This document shows, piece after piece, positions 17,040 through 27,040 of a DNA stretch of 64,000 bases (positions within the stretch are counted from its first letter, which is position 1; each line of letters opens with the position of its first letter). The position numbers were made by a program, and so were the translations under genes. Under the pieces are notes generated by a model, which did no database searches, was not told the DNA's origin, and saw nothing but the letters and a program-made list of their open reading frames with translations. Origin of the DNA: UBA6120 sp035361955 (GTDB taxonomy: Bacteria; Bacillota_I; Bacilli_A; RFN20; CAG-826); assembly GCA_035361955.1 (NCBI GenBank), contig DAOSDC010000001.1, positions 79,473 through 143,472 of the forward strand. The letters are read 5' to 3'.

Positions 17040-18649
17040 GGTTCATCTTGCATCTTGACGGCGCCCGGCACTTTTCCGAGTCCAGGCATTGTCATTACGT
17101 CACCGGTCAATGGGATAATGAATCCAGCGCCTGCCGACAAATCGACTTCACGAATGTGAATTCTAAAATTGGTTGGGGCATTTAAAATATCGGGGTTATC
17201 GGTCAAGCTTTGTGGTGTTTTAGCCATACAAATCGGTAGAGAATCATAACCTAACTCACGGTATTTAGCGATTTGTGATTTAGCTTTCTCTGAAAAATCG
17301 ACACCGGAAGCACCGTAAATATCCTTGCAAATCTTGGCTATTTTCTCTTCTATCGGTAAATCTAGTGAATAAAGTGGTCGATAGTCAGAACGTTTCGTTT
17401 CGATTAACTCGATGACTTTTGCCGCTAGGGCAATCGCCCCTTCGCCTCCTTTGGCAAAGGCATCGGAGATGGCGATATGGTGTCCTTGCTCTTGTGCCCA
17501 TTTCAATAGAGCCTCAACCTCGGCCTCGGTGTCGGTACTAAACCGATTAAGGGCGATGACTGAAGGAACGCCGAACTTTTTCATGTTTGATACATGCTTG
17601 GCGAGATTGTCCGTACCACTTAACAATGCGGGTACATTTTCATGAGCCAACTGATCGAGCGTGACACCTCCATGCATCTTAAGTGCTCTGATTGTGGCGA
17701 CGATAACCGCGGCATCGGGTTTTAAACCACCGATACGACATTTGATATCCATGAATTTTTCCGCGCCTAAATCCGATCCGAATCCAGCTTCTGTTACTAG
17801 GATTTCGCCAAGTTTGAGTCCTAGCTTTGTCGCCGTGATGGAGTTACAACCATGGGCGATATTCGCGAACGGACCACCATGGATTAAGGCTGGATTACCT
17901 TCAAGCGTTTGAACGAGATTCGGTTTGAACGCTTCGCGCATTAGTTTCATGATTGCGTGAGAAATTTTTAAGTCTTTGATACGAACTGGTTTATCTTCAT
18001 ATGTATAAGCGACAATAACTTCATTTGTCATTCGCTCAAAATCATCTGGATTATCGGCTAAGCACAAAATCGCCATCAATTCGCTGGCAACCGTAATCAT
18101 GAAATGATCGACCCGTGGGGTGCCATTATTTGTTCCTTGCGCCACGGTAACTTCCCGTAGTGCGCGATCGTTCATATCCATGACGCGTTTCCAAACGATG
18201 CGATTGGGATCGATGCCGAGTTCGTTTCCTTGAAAAATATGGTTATCGATAATTGCCGCGGTGAGATTGACCGCTGATGTCAAGCAATGGATATCACCCG
18301 TAAAATGGAGGTTAATTTCTTCTGCTGGTTCGACCCGCGATAGCCCCCCACCAGTGGCACCGCCTTTGAGCCCAAACACCGGACCAAGCGATGGTTCCCG
18401 TAGCGCTAACACGGCCCGTTTCTTTAATCGAGCCAGTCCGTCAACCAAGGCGATTGACGTCGTGGTTTTTCCTTCTCCGGCTTTCGTGGGAGTAATCGCG
18501 CTGACGAGAACTAGTTTGCCATATGGGACATCTTTTAGGTCATCAAAAATCGCGGTGTCGATTTTTGCCTTGTAGTGTCCATAAGGGAGCAAATGTCGTT
18601 TCAGAACTCCGATTTTTTTGGCGATGTCGCCGATTGGTAATAGTTTCAT
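17033..18649 (-). CDS. fhs: Formate-tetrahydrofolate ligase
   Basis: This 538-residue enzyme makes 10-formyl-tetrahydrofolate from formate, THF and ATP, feeding purine and fMet-tRNA synthesis. The P-loop-like TPTKAGEGKTTT is at about residue 53, followed by LREPSLGPVFGLKGGATGGG (~85) and the ending GLGKVPGAVKM, all typical. It is slightly shorter than the usual ~555. It overlaps tcdA by 4 nt and DUF951 by 7 nt, so it lies in a tightly packed operon. Confidence 0.96.
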   Translation of the reverse strand: MKLLPIGDIAKKIGVLKRHLLPYGHYKAKIDTAIFDDLKDVPYGKLVLVSAITPTKAGEGKTTTSIALVDGLARLKKRAVLALREPSLGPVFGLKGGATGGGLSRVEPAEEINLHFTGDIHCLTSAVNLTAAIIDNHIFQGNELGIDPNRIVWKRVMDMNDRALREVTVAQGTNNGTPRVDHFMITVASELMAILCLADNPDDFERMTNEVIVAYTYEDKPVRIKDLKISHAIMKLMREAFKPNLVQTLEGNPALIHGGPFANIAHGCNSITATKLGLKLGEILVTEAGFGSDLGAEKFMDIKCRIGGLKPDAAVIVATIRALKMHGGVTLDQLAHENVPALLSGTDNLAKHVSNMKKFGVPSVIALNRFSTDTEAEVEALLKWAQEQGHHIAISDAFAKGGEGAIALAAKVIELIETKRSDYRPLYSLDLPIEEKIAKICKDIYGASGVDFSEKAKSQIAKYRELGYDSLPICMAKTPQSLTDNPDILNAPTNFRIHIREVDLSAGAGFIIPLTGDVMTMPGLGKVPGAVKMQDEPW

Positions 18650-19344
18650 AGTAAATCCTGCCTTTCTAGTATTGTAGCAACGATATAGTGCGCAAGCAAA
18701 AGACCTGCGCTTGCAGTAACCGCCATGTATGACCCGACCGGTGTCTGTTTTCTTATCGGAATTTCGCTTGAAAAGACGACTGGAACTTGTGCAATATCGA
18801 TTGATTGTTTCCGAAGCGCGGTTCGCAATGCTTTGGCAAGCGGATCATATTCGGTGTGCATGAGGGTCGTAATTCCAATCAATTCAGCCTTGATCCGGTT
18901 ACCCATGCCGAGGCTACTGACAAACGGAACATGATGTTGGATTGACCATTTGATCAGCGCACATTTTCCGGTAATGTTATCAATCGCGTCAATCACGTAA
19001 TCGGGTTGATAATCGTCAAGAATCGAAATAGACTCCATCTCAATGGGAACATCGCTTGTCGCAATTTCAAGTCGCGGATTGATTGCTTGAATCCTTTTTT
19101 TAGCAGCGGCCACTTTTTTAGAGCCAATATCCGTCGAATCGTAGAGAGTTTGTCGATTTAAGTTTGAAGGCTGAACAATGTCGGAATCAATTAACAAAAA
19201 TTTGACGATGCCCGAACGTACAAGGCATTCAAGCGCTGGTCCGCCGACGCCACCAAGGCCAATTACAGCGACTTTAGCGTTGGTTAGTTTGTCGATACCA
19301 TCCGGCGCGAATAAGAGGTTTAACCTTTCAAGTCGTTGATCCAT
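18646..19344 (-). CDS. tcdA: ThiF/E1-like family protein, probable tRNA threonylcarbamoyladenosine dehydratase TcdA
   Basis: This 232-residue protein has an N-terminal Rossmann ATP site AVIGLGGVGGPALE (~25), then DSDIVQPSNLNRQ and DAIDNITGKCAL. This is the TcdA (YgdL/CsdL) pattern rather than ThiF or MoeB, because no Zn-cysteine pairs are present. TcdA cyclises the t6A base at position 37 of ANN-decoding tRNAs. The neighbours miaA and miaB modify A37 of UNN-decoding tRNAs. It overlaps miaA by 17 nt and fhs by 4 nt. Confidence 0.87.
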   Translation of the reverse strand: MDQRLERLNLLFAPDGIDKLTNAKVAVIGLGGVGGPALECLVRSGIVKFLLIDSDIVQPSNLNRQTLYDSTDIGSKKVAAAKKRIQAINPRLEIATSDVPIEMESISILDDYQPDYVIDAIDNITGKCALIKWSIQHHVPFVSSLGMGNRIKAELIGITTLMHTEYDPLAKALRTALRKQSIDIAQVPVVFSSEIPIRKQTPVGSYMAVTASAGLLLAHYIVATILERQDLL

Positions 19345-20224
19345 TATGTTCGTGCGCCCTCATTAGATATGCGAATGCTTCATCCGCGTTAGCAAACCAA
19401 GTCATCGGCAGTTGATGTTTGAAAAATGTATCTTGTCTTTTTATATAGTTGCGATTGGCTTGTTGTAATTTGATAATCGCTTCCTGCAATGTCGCTTGCC
19501 CTTCAAAATATGGAAAAAATTCTTTGTATCCGATGGCTTGAAGCGCTCGGGCGTTCTTACCATATCGATCGTACAATGATCGGACTTCATCGAGCAGTCC
19601 GGCGCTAACCATGTCCAATACGCGGCGATTGACTCGCTCGTAGAGCATGGTTCGATCATGTTTGATGCCCACGAATAGGGCATCATATAATTGATTAGGT
19701 GCGACTTTATGTAAGTGTTCGCTTTTAGAAATACCCGTTGCATAAAATATTTCCAGTGCCCTAATAATACGTTTGCGGTTGTTTGGATGGATATTCTTAG
19801 CGGCGTCAGCATCAATGCTTTGTAATTGTTCATGCAGCTCTTGGTTACTTTTAGTGGTATCGATCGGAGCAAAGTCTTGATTATGTTGTGGGAAAAAATA
19901 ATCAAACAGCGCCGCCCGTATGTACAGACCCGTTCCACCCACGATGATAATCGGGATGTTTTTCTTATTCAAATCATCGATTACGTTACGAGCATCGCTT
20001 TGATAAGCACGCACATCATAACCTTGATCAGGGTCAACAATGTCAATCAAGTGATGTGGTATTTCCTGACGTTGATTTAAACTAGCTTTCGCGGTTCCGA
20101 TATCGAGTCCACGATATACTTGAAAGGCGTCAGCGTTAATAATGTGAGCGCCGATAGCTTTGGCAAATCGTAACGACAAGGCGGTTTTTCCGCTCGCGGT
20201 TGCGCCAGTGATGACGTAAATCAT
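19328..20224 (-). CDS. miaA: tRNA dimethylallyltransferase
   Basis: This 298-residue enzyme transfers a dimethylallyl group to A37 of tRNAs reading UNN codons. MiaB, encoded about 5 kb upstream in the same run, then thiomethylates it. Visible are the P-loop GATASGKTAL (~8), NADAFQVYRGLDIGTAK (~33; DSMQVY in most relatives), DIVDP and GGTGLYIRA (~98). ATG 20224 overlaps the TGA of mutL (TGATG), giving translational coupling. Confidence 0.95.
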   Translation of the reverse strand: MIYVITGATASGKTALSLRFAKAIGAHIINADAFQVYRGLDIGTAKASLNQRQEIPHHLIDIVDPDQGYDVRAYQSDARNVIDDLNKKNIPIIIVGGTGLYIRAALFDYFFPQHNQDFAPIDTTKSNQELHEQLQSIDADAAKNIHPNNRKRIIRALEIFYATGISKSEHLHKVAPNQLYDALFVGIKHDRTMLYERVNRRVLDMVSAGLLDEVRSLYDRYGKNARALQAIGYKEFFPYFEGQATLQEAIIKLQQANRNYIKRQDTFFKHQLPMTWFANADEAFAYLMRAHEHNGSTT

Positions 20225-21930
20225 CAAAAACCAGTCCGTTTGAACATTTTTTCAAGCTCGGATTGACTAAATTCAATCATCGTCGGTCGGCCATGGGGAC
20301 AGCTGTAAGGATTATCCGTTTTTAATAAATCGTCGATAAGTTTTTGCATTTCTGCCAGCGATAAAGATTGATTGGCTTTCAGACTTCGTTTACAACTTTT
20401 TGAGGCTATCGCCTGATCACGAATCGCAAGAATGTCAATTTTATCAAGATGGATAATCTGATCAATCAATCCCTCGACGTAGCGGCGTTCGTCATCCTCG
20501 CGCGCCCAGATTGGTATTTGATTGACTTGGTAGGTGTTGCTGCCAAACGGAACAAGCGTGACTCCCGTCTCATGAAGCGCGGTGATTTTATTTTCGTCGA
20601 GAAGTCGTGCTTCGCTCGGTTTCAATTCGATGATTAGCGGTACTAACGGCGTCACGATGTAGGCAGATGTCTGGGCCATCGCTTGATATTTCTCATAATT
20701 GATCCGTTCGGCGGCCGCGTGTTGATCGATTAGAAGAAGTGCTCCGGTTTGCGAAGTGGCAACGATATATGTTGCGTGAATTTGCGCGATGGCCTGAAAC
20801 TTTGTTCGCGGCGGCGCATCGTAAGAAAGTGAAGGTTGCGGCACTATAGTCGCATATTCCATCGTTGGCTCAAATATTGAGATTGGTTCATCGACAACAG
20901 ATTCATTTGTCGTTTTCTTAATCGCGCTAATAAGTGGCTGGGCCACCAGCGTCGTTATTTTCAAATGGTGCGGAATTATTTCAAGCAGAACTTGTCTTAA
21001 AACGTCTTCTTTCGAGAAGCGAATTTCACGTTTGCTCGGATGGACATTGACATCGACTAGGGAAGGATCGACCTTTAAGTTAATAATTGTGAACGGATAC
21101 CGCACATTGGGCAAAAAATCGCGATATGCTTCAATAATCGCCGTTTGGATTTTTGGCATATAAACGGCGCGTCCGTTCAGCAGTGAAATCATATAATACC
21201 GATTGCTTTTGGCAATGTCGGGTTTACCGATAAAACCATCAATCGTAAAATCTGGACACGAATATTTCATCGGCACCATATTTTTCGCGGCATGAGTGCC
21301 AAACACTTGCATAATCGTTTCCAGTTGGTCGCCGCGACCCGAAGTTTTGAAAATCAGTTTATCCTCCACGCTTAAACTAAACGAAACATGGGGATGGCCA
21401 ACGGCTAAACGCGATAGTGACTCAATGCAACTTGATGTTTCCGTTTGGTCGCTTTTCAAATATTTCAAACGGGCCGGTGTATTATAAAATAATTCTTCAA
21501 CGGTGATTGTGGTACCTATTCGCGCGGTGGCGTCGCTGATGGCGATTTGGTCTTCATACGCTTCGATTTTCGTGCCGCCACGACCGGTCGAGGTTTCAAG
21601 CGTCATCTTGCTAACGGAGGCAATCGAGGGCAGTGCTTCGCCTCTGAATCCGAGCGTCTTGATTCGGAACAAATCGAATTCAGTTTTAATTTTGCTCGTG
21701 GCATGGCGCTTAAGCGCCAATTGCGCATCGTCGCGGTCCATGCCCTCGCCATTATCGCTGACAACGATCTTGGTGCGTCCGGCATCATGGATGGCGACTT
21801 CAATCGAAGTCGCTTTGGCATCGAGACTATTCTCGACTAATTCTTTGACGACGCTGCTCGGTCGCTCGACCACTTCACCGGCGGCAATCATGTTTGACAG
21901 CGTATTATCTAATAAGATGATTTTTCCCAT
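20224..21930 (-). CDS. mutL: DNA mismatch repair protein MutL (endonuclease type)
   Basis: This 568-residue protein has the N-terminal GHKL ATPase motifs VVKELVENSLDA (~30), DNGEGMDRDD (~60) and TLGFRGEALPSIASV (~93). The C-terminal dimerisation domain carries the metal-dependent nicking motif DQHAAAERINYE (~400) and CPHGRP near the end. This marks the nicking MutL of organisms without MutH, so strand choice would not depend on Dam methylation. It lies 1 nt from the end of mutS. Confidence 0.96.
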   Translation of the reverse strand: MGKIILLDNTLSNMIAAGEVVERPSSVVKELVENSLDAKATSIEVAIHDAGRTKIVVSDNGEGMDRDDAQLALKRHATSKIKTEFDLFRIKTLGFRGEALPSIASVSKMTLETSTGRGGTKIEAYEDQIAISDATARIGTTITVEELFYNTPARLKYLKSDQTETSSCIESLSRLAVGHPHVSFSLSVEDKLIFKTSGRGDQLETIMQVFGTHAAKNMVPMKYSCPDFTIDGFIGKPDIAKSNRYYMISLLNGRAVYMPKIQTAIIEAYRDFLPNVRYPFTIINLKVDPSLVDVNVHPSKREIRFSKEDVLRQVLLEIIPHHLKITTLVAQPLISAIKKTTNESVVDEPISIFEPTMEYATIVPQPSLSYDAPPRTKFQAIAQIHATYIVATSQTGALLLIDQHAAAERINYEKYQAMAQTSAYIVTPLVPLIIELKPSEARLLDENKITALHETGVTLVPFGSNTYQVNQIPIWAREDDERRYVEGLIDQIIHLDKIDILAIRDQAIASKSCKRSLKANQSLSLAEMQKLIDDLLKTDNPYSCPHGRPTMIEFSQSELEKMFKRTGF

Positions 21931-21931
21931 A

Positions 21932-24448
21932 TCATTTCATCTTCTTTTTCAATTCGTATAAAAATTTTAGGGCCTCCATCGGCGTCATCGCTAATGGATC
22001 GAGTTGTTCGAGTTCTTTGATCCATGGCACATCGTTTGGCGTCGGTTGTTCCATCACCTCAAACGAGGTATGTGTGCCATTGCTTTCGAGATGTTTCAAA
22101 ATATCTTTGGCACGCTTGAGCAGCACTTCGGGTAAATGCGCTAATCTTGCGACATTAATGCCATAACTTTTGTTCATGGCGCCACGGGCAACTTTGTATA
22201 AGAATGTAACTTTATCTTTTTGTTCGGAAACGAATACTTGAATGTTTCGTAAATTGGGGAGTTTCGTTTCGAGTTTCGTCAGTTCATGATAATGGGTTGA
22301 GAATATCGTCTTGGCTTTGACGCTAGTGGCGATATATTCCATGATCGCTTGGGCAAGCGCCATCCCATCGTATGTTGCCGTTCCGCGTCCGATTTCATCA
22401 AAAAGTAGCAACGAACGATCACTAGCGTGACGGAGCGCGTAATTGGATTCATTCATTTCAACCATAAAAGTCGATTGGCCGCTGACAAGATCGTCACTGG
22501 CGCCAATCCGTGTATAAATGGCATCGAATATTGGCAAATTGGCATAATCGGCCGGCACATAACATCCTAACTGTGCCAAAATGACAATCAATGCCAATTG
22601 TCGCATATATGTCGATTTACCACCCATGTTGGGACCGGTAATCAACAATATGTCAACCGTTTGATCAAAATCGATGTCGTTAGCAACATAGCGATTAATT
22701 TTCATGACTTTTTCAATCACGGGATGGCGGCCTTTTTTCACATCGATGACACGGTCGGTGTTGAAGGTTGGACGGACATAACCGTTTTTGCCCGAAACAT
22801 TAGCTAGCGCAATTAAAACGTCGATGTCCGATAACTGATCGCTAATCGTTTGAATCGTGTTGGTATGGCGTTCAATGTCGCGTCGTAGTTGAATGAATAA
22901 TTCATATTCAAGATTTTGTCGACGCTCCTCGGCATGCAATATTTGCGTTTCCTTGGCTTTTAACTCGGGGGTGATGAACCGTTCGCATGTCGTTAGTGTT
23001 TGTTTGCGTTCATAGGCATATTCCGGTTTTAAAAGCGACAAGTTGCCTTGACTGATTTCGATGTAATATCCGAACACTTTGTTGTATCCGACTTTGAGAT
23101 TTTTAATGCCCGTCCGTTCGCGTTCTTTAGCTTCAAGCGTGGAAATCCACACTTTTCCGCCACTAGCTAAATCGATTAACTCATCGAGTTCACGATTGAA
23201 GCCGCGCTTAAAAATGCCACCTTCTTTAAGTGTCAATGGGGCGTCCTCATCGACAGCAGATTCAAGGAGTTGGTACACATCGGTAAGCGTCTCGAACTGC
23301 TCGCCCAGGCGATGCAAATGTGGTTCAGCAATAGATTGTAGTGCCTGTTTAATTGATGGTAATTTAGCTAGTGAATGTTTTAGTTGCAGCAAATCACGGC
23401 CATGGGCATTACCATATCCAATTCGGGCTATGAGTCGTTCAAGGTCATAAATATCAGCTAAAGCTTTGCTTAAATCGTCACGAATCAAAAACTGTTCAAT
23501 CAAGGCGCCAATCATGTCTTGCCGTTTGACAATCGTTTCCAAGTCAGCGCTAGGACGTAAAATCCATTGTTTTAGTTTTCGCGTTCCCATCGCCGTTTTA
23601 GTATCGTCGAGTAGCCAAAAAAGCGATCCGTACTTTTCGTGGTTACGCAGTGATTGGATTAACTCGAGATTGGCTGAAGAATAACTGTCGATGCGCAAAA
23701 TCGATTGGGCTTTGTAAAGAACGGCCGGCTTCAAATATCCCAACGAGCGCTTTTGGGTTATTTCCAAGTAATGAATGAGGCGGGCAACGGCTTTCATTTG
23801 GTGACCATCGTTAATCGAGGTCAACAGCGGTTCGTATTCTAAAGTCGGCTCATTATCGTCTTGCCGCGATACAAGTAAGCGTCGGCCTGCTATTAACTGC
23901 GATAGAATCGTCTCGTCAAATGAGCTTGAAACGACAATTTCGCGTGTTTGTCTAGCATCAAGTTCACTATTCAAACTAATCAAATCGCGTTCGACGTTGG
24001 TCACGAACAGATCGCCCGTGGCGATGTCGCAGGCAACTAACACGAAATTAATTCCCGTATCTTCAATCGCGCAAATGAAATTGTTATCAGAACCACCAGC
24101 GTCGATGAACGCTCCCGGCGTCATGATTTGGATGACGTCGCGATCGACCAATCCTTTGGCTAACGCCGGGTCTTCAAGTTGCTCGACGACACCGACTTTA
24201 TAGCCACGGTTAACTAGTTTGGCAACATAACTTTTAATGGCATGATGGGGAACGCCGCACATCGGGACTTTTTGTTTACTGCCGGCGTTTTTGCCGGTAA
24301 GTACCAACTGGAGTTCTTTCGAAGCGATTTTGGCGTCATCAAAAAAGAATTCGTAAAAGTCCCCGAGCCGAAACAATATCAAGGTATCCGGATGCTTCTC
24401 CTTGATGGCTAGATATTGCATCATCATCGGTGTATAAGGCATTTTCAT
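21932..24448 (-). CDS. mutS: DNA mismatch recognition protein MutS
   Basis: This 838-residue protein has the mismatch-sensing Phe-x-Glu as GDFYEFF (~30), a central clamp/lever region, and an ABC-type ATPase with GPNMGGKST (~603), then SGQSTFMVEM and LLFDEIGRGT. The start MKMPYTPMMMQYL matches the family beginning. There is no good Shine-Dalgarno, but TGTTAAAAT about 20 nt upstream could be an internal extended -10. Confidence 0.96.
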   Translation of the reverse strand: MKMPYTPMMMQYLAIKEKHPDTLILFRLGDFYEFFFDDAKIASKELQLVLTGKNAGSKQKVPMCGVPHHAIKSYVAKLVNRGYKVGVVEQLEDPALAKGLVDRDVIQIMTPGAFIDAGGSDNNFICAIEDTGINFVLVACDIATGDLFVTNVERDLISLNSELDARQTREIVVSSSFDETILSQLIAGRRLLVSRQDDNEPTLEYEPLLTSINDGHQMKAVARLIHYLEITQKRSLGYLKPAVLYKAQSILRIDSYSSANLELIQSLRNHEKYGSLFWLLDDTKTAMGTRKLKQWILRPSADLETIVKRQDMIGALIEQFLIRDDLSKALADIYDLERLIARIGYGNAHGRDLLQLKHSLAKLPSIKQALQSIAEPHLHRLGEQFETLTDVYQLLESAVDEDAPLTLKEGGIFKRGFNRELDELIDLASGGKVWISTLEAKERERTGIKNLKVGYNKVFGYYIEISQGNLSLLKPEYAYERKQTLTTCERFITPELKAKETQILHAEERRQNLEYELFIQLRRDIERHTNTIQTISDQLSDIDVLIALANVSGKNGYVRPTFNTDRVIDVKKGRHPVIEKVMKINRYVANDIDFDQTVDILLITGPNMGGKSTYMRQLALIVILAQLGCYVPADYANLPIFDAIYTRIGASDDLVSGQSTFMVEMNESNYALRHASDRSLLLFDEIGRGTATYDGMALAQAIMEYIATSVKAKTIFSTHYHELTKLETKLPNLRNIQVFVSEQKDKVTFLYKVARGAMNKSYGINVARLAHLPEVLLKRAKDILKHLESNGTHTSFEVMEQPTPNDVPWIKELEQLDPLAMTPMEALKFLYELKKKMK

Positions 24449-24468
24449 GAATGTTTGCTCAATTAATT

Positions 24469-24477
24469 ATTTTAACA
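24469..24477 (-). promoter_or_regulatory. Possible internal extended -10 promoter before mutS
   Basis: On the - strand TGT precedes TAAAAT (24469-24474). The start site would be ~13-14 nt upstream of the mutS ATG. The 53-nt gap after ricA is one of the largest in this run, which makes an internal promoter plausible but unproven. Confidence 0.35.
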
Positions 24478-24501
24478 TAATTTCTTAATGTCGTTTTGGT
24501 G

Positions 24502-24816
24502 TCATTCGAGGGAAAGAATGTCTTTCATCTGCGTCAAAATAAGGTTGACGGCTTCCTTAAGATTACGGTAATTGACGACGAGTGGATGCGCTTCGTAAAT
24601 CGCAGTCGCTTCGTCATATACCGCTCGATGAGTTTTGTAGTGCTCGTCGTTAAGATGCTGTCCCATACCACGTTGCGCCGCCCTGATTTTTTGATCTAGT
24701 TCGCTTAGTTCTTGGTTTTGCAAAATCGCTTGACGCACCGCTAAAAATTCGATGACTTCGGGTATTTGATATAGCGCTTGTTTGACTTCTTGTAGTTTGC
24801 TTTCTACTTCGTTCAT
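24502..24816 (-). CDS. ricA: YlbF/YmcA-family protein, RicA-like
   Basis: This 104-residue, mostly helical protein has a heptad-rich core and the pattern LKEVKQAL...ELDQKIRAAQRG, typical of YlbF/YmcA proteins. In Bacillus subtilis YmcA (RicA) forms a complex with YlbF and YaaT that binds Fe-S clusters and steers RNase Y processing of polycistronic RNAs. The same order miaB-ymcA-mutS occurs there. Its start overlaps the miaB stop by 4 nt (ATGA). RNase Y itself is encoded four genes upstream. Confidence 0.85.
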   Translation of the reverse strand: MNEVESKLQEVKQALYQIPEVIEFLAVRQAILQNQELSELDQKIRAAQRGMGQHLNDEHYKTHRAVYDEATAIYEAHPLVVNYRNLKEAVNLILTQMKDILSLE

Positions 24817-26246
24817 ACGAGGTCTCCGTGCACTGAATATAAATGCGATGAAGTGATTTTGACGTTTACAATCGATCCGATCAAAGTTTCATCGCCGATG
24901 AAATGCACGAGTTTATTGCCCTCGCTATAACCGGAAAGCACTTTGTCGTTACGCTTGGATACCCCATCGACAAGCACTTTCAGCGTTTGTCCCACCAAGG
25001 CATCGGCGCGAATTTGAGCGCTGGCTTCGACTTCTTTAACAAGTTGATCAAACCATTGATGTTTCAATTCTGGCGTCACGTTATCGATCATACGTGAAGC
25101 GGGGGTTCCGACTCGAGGCGAATAAATAAACGTAAAGGCGCCATCGTAACCGACTTCTCGCACGAGCGAGAGCGTGTCGTTGAATTGAGTTTCCGTTTCA
25201 TTTGGAAATCCGACGATGATGTCGGTGGTCAGCGCTAGATTGGGCATCGCCGTGCGCATGGAAGCGACTAACCGCAAGTAAGATTCGCGTGTATAACGGC
25301 GACCCATTAATCTTAAAATGCCATTATTACCTGATTGAACCGGTAAGTGGATGGCCTTCATGATATTGGGATATTTGGCAATGACTTCAATCATGCGGAG
25401 CGAAAAATCCCATGGATGTGATGTCGTGAATCTAAGTCGAGCAATGCCGGTCTTGGCGACATCCTCAAGCAACGCGGCAAAATCGTAACCGTCGCCCTTG
25501 TCTTTACCATAGGCATTGACGTTTTGACCAAGTAACGTTATTTCTTGATATCCGTCCCTGACAAGTTGCCGGCATTCGTTTAAGATGTCGGCGACAGGAC
25601 GTGAGCGCTCGCGACCCCGCGTGTAAGGAACGATGCAATATGTGCAAAATTTATCGCAACCATACATGATATTGACAAACGCCTTGAAACGGTGCAGCCG
25701 TTTCGCAGGGAGCGCTTCATGCGATTCACTCGTCAATGAAGGAATGCTGACGACACGTGTTTTGGTAGCATATACTTCATCGAGTAAATCGAGCAGCTGG
25801 TGAATATTATGCGTTCCAAACATCAAATCAACGTGTTTGTACTTGTCAATCATATCGGTGACGATGTGGGCTTGTTGGACCATACATCCACCGATAGCAA
25901 CGACCAGGTCTTTGTTTACTTGTTTGATTCCTTTTAACACACCGACTTGGCCGAATACCTTATCTTCGGCGTTTTCTCTAACCGCACACGTATTTAAGAT
26001 GACTAAATCAGCTTCTCGTTCGTGGTCGGTGGGCTTAAATCCAGCCGCTTCCAAAAGACCGCGCATCGTTTCCTCGTCGCGTACGTTGGCTTGGCAACCG
26101 TATGTTTTAATAAAATAATGTTTCCCGGCAGCCACTTGACGGAGCCGTTCGGGAATTGCAATTTCATCGTGCAAAATGAGCACTTGCTGATGCAATCTGG
26201 AGCGGGCTTTGATTAAATTAGGCGTTTGCTTAATATCAATTGGCAT
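24813..26246 (-). CDS. miaB: tRNA-2-methylthio-N6-dimethylallyladenosine synthase
   Basis: This 477-residue radical-SAM methylthiotransferase has the SAM cluster motif CDKFCTYC (~195). Three further Fe-S cysteines of the UPF0004 domain are visible in YGCQANVRD (~50), LNTCAVREN (~86) and GGCMVQQ (~119). A C-terminal TRAM domain follows. It completes ms2i6A37 after MiaA and needs Fe-S supply, for which the window encodes SUF and an Nfu protein. It overlaps ymdB by 11 nt and ricA by 4 nt. Confidence 0.96.
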   Translation of the reverse strand: MPIDIKQTPNLIKARSRLHQQVLILHDEIAIPERLRQVAAGKHYFIKTYGCQANVRDEETMRGLLEAAGFKPTDHEREADLVILNTCAVRENAEDKVFGQVGVLKGIKQVNKDLVVAIGGCMVQQAHIVTDMIDKYKHVDLMFGTHNIHQLLDLLDEVYATKTRVVSIPSLTSESHEALPAKRLHRFKAFVNIMYGCDKFCTYCIVPYTRGRERSRPVADILNECRQLVRDGYQEITLLGQNVNAYGKDKGDGYDFAALLEDVAKTGIARLRFTTSHPWDFSLRMIEVIAKYPNIMKAIHLPVQSGNNGILRLMGRRYTRESYLRLVASMRTAMPNLALTTDIIVGFPNETETQFNDTLSLVREVGYDGAFTFIYSPRVGTPASRMIDNVTPELKHQWFDQLVKEVEASAQIRADALVGQTLKVLVDGVSKRNDKVLSGYSEGNKLVHFIGDETLIGSIVNVKITSSHLYSVHGDLV

Positions 26247-27036
26247 CGAGATTATTCTCCAGTAAATATAATGGAGTTATTTCCAACGTTAAACCCGTCG
26301 TTTCATCGACACTGATGATGATGGCTGAGAAAATGGCGCTGGGCCGATTGTCAAGGGTGAACACGACTTTTTCGTTATGCCATAACCGCTTGATGATGGA
26401 CTCAGGATTGACGCCTAAAATACCTTCATAGGGGCCGGTCATCCCGACATCGGAAATGTAGCCGGTGCCATTGCTCAAGATGCGCGCATCGCGGGTTTGC
26501 ACATGAGTATGTGTACCGATTATGGCGCTGACTTGGCCGTCAAACGCGTGTGCTAACGCATATTTTTCACCTGTGGCTTCAGCATGGAAATCGACGATAT
26601 GAATGTCGGTCTTTTCTTCTTTTTTGATGATTTCATCGAGACAATCAAATGGATTTTTGACTTCTTCACTCATGAAGGCGCTACCGAGCAGATTAGTGAT
26701 TCGTATCGAAAAACGGTCGTCTTTGAACACCGTCGTGCCCACGCCTGGGTATTCTTTCAACAAATTGTAAGGACGCACAAGCGATAAGGCACCATCGAGA
26801 TAATGCCTGATTTCGCTTTTGGCGTCGTAATGGTTACCTAGCGTCAGGCAATCGATGCCGTAATCAAGTAAACTTTCATAGTGATGATAAATCAAACCTT
26901 TACCATGCGTGGCGTTTTCGGCGTTGGCAATCACAAAATCAATATTGTGTTTTTTCTTGAGCTTCGATAGGTGAAAAAGGACGGCTTGCCGTCCCTTTTG
27001 TCCTACGATATCTCCGATGAAAAGGATTTTTTTCAT
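26236..27036 (-). CDS. ymdB: YmdB-type metallophosphoesterase (2',3'-cyclic NMP phosphodiesterase)
   Basis: This 266-residue enzyme begins MKKILFIGDIVG, then has NAENATHGKG (~40), TLGNHYDAK (~67), VDFHAEATGEK (~150) and GTHTHVQT (~175): the full set of metal ligands of the YmdB family. In Bacillus it hydrolyses 2',3'-cAMP and affects biofilm and motility decisions; it follows rny there as here. The 4-nt gap to rny indicates co-transcription. Confidence 0.93.
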   Translation of the reverse strand: MKKILFIGDIVGQKGRQAVLFHLSKLKKKHNIDFVIANAENATHGKGLIYHHYESLLDYGIDCLTLGNHYDAKSEIRHYLDGALSLVRPYNLLKEYPGVGTTVFKDDRFSIRITNLLGSAFMSEEVKNPFDCLDEIIKKEEKTDIHIVDFHAEATGEKYALAHAFDGQVSAIIGTHTHVQTRDARILSNGTGYISDVGMTGPYEGILGVNPESIIKRLWHNEKVVFTLDNRPSAIFSAIIISVDETTGLTLEITPLYLLENNLDAN

Positions 27037-27040
27037 GCCT